Shown here: piece after piece, positions 62,780 to 64,000 of the stretch
Position numbering within the stretch: position 1 is the first letter of the stretch
Layout: every line of letters starts with the position of its first letter
Assembly: GCF_023630705.1 (NCBI RefSeq)
Contig: NZ_JALQEM010000041.1
Coordinates: forward strand, 186,001 to 250,000
Source: Caballeronia sp. GAFFF1
Lineage (GTDB): Bacteria; Pseudomonadota; Gammaproteobacteria; Burkholderiales; Burkholderiaceae
Reading direction: 5' to 3'
Length of the DNA stretch: 64,000 nt
Notes under the pieces: generated by a model
The model's database searches: none
The model's input: the letters and a program-made list of their open reading frames with translations, nothing else
What the model was told of the DNA's origin: nothing
Translations under genes and position numbers: made by a program

Positions 62780-64000
62780 TCACACTACGGCAGTCGCGGG
62801 CGTCGATGCGCGCACGATGCGTTCGCTGTCGAATTGGGGCCGGTCGAGCACGGCGGTCAGCTTGCCGCTCGCCATCACGAAAACGCGGTTGGACACCGCC
62901 ATCGCTTCGTCTAGTTCGGATGTCGCGTAGATCACGGCGATGCCCGACCGCGCGAGCAGGCTGATCGTCTTGTAGACGTCTTCTTTCGCGCCCACGTCGA
63001 TGCCGCGCGTCGGCTCGTCCATCAGCAACACTTTGGGCTTCGTCAGCAGCGCCTTGCCGATGACGACCTTCTGCATGTTTCCGCCGGATAGCGACGTAAT
63101 CGGCGCATCGACGGACGCGGCCTTGATGGCGAGTTTCTTCACGATGTCGGTGGCCGCTTCCACTTGTTTGTCGCGCGTGAGCGCGCCGACGAAGCGCCGC
63201 GTGAACTTGCCGAGGCTGGAAAGCGTCATGTTCTCGAGTATGGTCATGAGTTGCACCATGCCCTGCTTCTGGCGATCTTCCGGCACGAGCGCGATGCCCG
63301 CCTCGATGCGCTTCGGTATCGGCATGTCTTCGATGGCCTTGCCTGCGAGTTCTATCTCACCGAGCGCGAGGGGATTTGCGCCAAGCAGCGATTCGAGCAA
63401 CTCGGTGCGGCCCGCGCCCATCAATCCGTAAATGCCGATTACCTCGCCCGCACGCGCGGTAAAGGACACGTGATCGACCGCATAGATGCCGTTTGAACGC
63501 TTGAGCGCGAGGTCCTTCACCTTCAGCACTTCGCGGCCGATTTCGTGTTGCTCGAATGCGAAACGCTTCTTCGAAGAGCCGACCATCGCTTCGATGATCC
63601 ACGGAATGTCGATGTTGGCGATATCGTTCTCCGCCACGAGCCGCCCGTTGCGCAGCACGGTGATGCAATCGCCGATCGCCATGATCTCTTCGAGGCGATG
63701 CGAGATATAGATCACCGTCACGCCCTCTTCCTTGAGCTGGCCGATGATCTTGAAGAGAATCTCCACTTCTGTCTTCGAAAGCGCGGAAGTCGGCTCATCC
63801 ATGATGAGCACCTTGATGTGCTTCGACAACGCCTTCGCAATCTCGACGAGCTGCTGCTGACCGACGTACAGATCGCCGAGCCGCGTGCGCGGATCGATTG
63901 CGATGTTCAGCCGGTCGAGCAGCACTTTCGCCTGATGGTTCTCCATCTTCGAGCGGATCACGCCCGAGTTCGTGATCTCGTTACCCGCGAAGATGTTCTC
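62780..64000 (-). CDS. sugar ABC transporter ATPase (RbsA-like), 5'-truncated by the window edge
   Basis: The visible 406 residues are the end of the first ATPase domain and all of the second. The frame is open to the edge, where ENIFAGNEI is read; about 100 N-terminal residues with the first Walker A are outside. Domain 1 shows VLIMDEPTSALS and YISHRLEEI. Domain 2 shows GLMGAGRTELLESLLG in the Walker A place, LSGGNMQKVVIGKAL and VLLMDEPTRGIDVGAKEDVY. The binding protein is probably beyond the right edge. Confidence 0.9.
   Translation of the reverse strand, partial: ENIFAGNEITNSGVIRSKMENHQAKVLLDRLNIAIDPRTRLGDLYVGQQQLVEIAKALSKHIKVLIMDEPTSALSKTEVEILFKIIGQLKEEGVTVIYISHRLEEIMAIGDCITVLRNGRLVAENDIANIDIPWIIEAMVGSSKKRFAFEQHEIGREVLKVKDLALKRSNGIYAVDHVSFTARAGEVIGIYGLMGAGRTELLESLLGANPLALGEIELAGKAIEDMPIPKRIEAGIALVPEDRQKQGMVQLMTILENMTLSSLGKFTRRFVGALTRDKQVEAATDIVKKLAIKAASVDAPITSLSGGNMQKVVIGKALLTKPKVLLMDEPTRGIDVGAKEDVYKTISLLARSGIAVIYATSELDEAMAVSNRVFVMASGKLTAVLDRPQFDSERIVRASTPATAVV

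Noticed and set aside
1..64000. CRISPR arrays, tRNA or rRNA genes, insertion sequences and prophage genes
   Set aside because: I looked for regularly spaced repeats, cloverleaf-like segments, transposase or integrase motifs and phage structural genes and saw none. A dedicated tRNA and repeat scan would settle it.

Overview
The window is GC-rich, gene-dense chromosomal DNA that looks like a soil or plant-associated betaproteobacterium of the Burkholderiaceae (Paraburkholderia/Caballeronia type). This rests on gene families and layout: a DUF3563 micro-protein, catA-benABCD beside catR/catB/catC, many LysR/AraC/LacI regulators and many substrate-specific catabolic operons. No rRNA, tRNA, CRISPR array, insertion sequence or phage module was recognised. 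The species call is inference.

Layout. 1-1.7 kb: 3' part of allophanate hydrolase (urea use), running in from the left edge. 1.9-5.8 kb: an AraC regulator, a GFA/CENP-V zinc protein, then a methyltransferase / micro-ORF / DUF3563 / alpha-beta hydrolase string. 5.8-7.4 kb: a Rieske-FAD ferredoxin reductase. 7.5-10 kb: an acyl-CoA dehydrogenase-like protein, a methyltransferase and a glycosyltransferase in one operon. 10.2-14 kb: a paoABC-type molybdenum aldehyde oxidoreductase. 14.2-15.3 kb: a tartrate/malate dehydrogenase. 15.4-18 kb: a Tat-exported beta-helix lipoprotein, an AT-rich 0.9-kb gap and a DUF1330 protein. 18.2-23.1 kb: trans-4-hydroxyproline catabolism, with a divergent amino-acid binding protein. 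24.6-27.3 kb: DhaKL kinase and a GST-kappa-type isomerase.

27.4-31.5 kb holds a FlgM-like anti-sigma protein, a chemoreceptor and a divergent EAL-HDOD protein. Each of the three is preceded by a sigma-28 (FliA)-type promoter with an exact 11-nt spacer, so together they look like a small motility regulon away from any flagellar genes. 32.2-43.7 kb is a two-armed catabolic locus. A left operon (flavin monooxygenase, RidA, DUF1028, M20 deacylase) and a right arm (LysR regulator, Rieske oxygenase with a Glu bridging residue, a complete polyamine-type ABC importer, a PRISE-like reductase) flank a palindromic operator candidate. It reads as an uptake-and-oxidation pathway for an unidentified nitrogen compound and is the best candidate for an undescribed system.

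43.7-53 kb is benzoate/catechol degradation: BenABC and BenD make catechol, CatA cleaves it, and CatB and CatC carry muconate to 3-oxoadipate enol-lactone. CatR lies between the two arms. The SDR downstream of catC lacks the catalytic Tyr. 53-57.3 kb: a LacI regulator with a divergent Fe(II)/2OG dioxygenase, and an SDR with a divergent AraC regulator. 57.3-59.2 kb: a SoxC-like sulfite dehydrogenase with its cytochrome c lipoprotein. 59.4 kb to the right edge: a polyol/sugar operon (SDR, FGGY kinase, RbsC-like permease and a partial RbsA-like ATPase).
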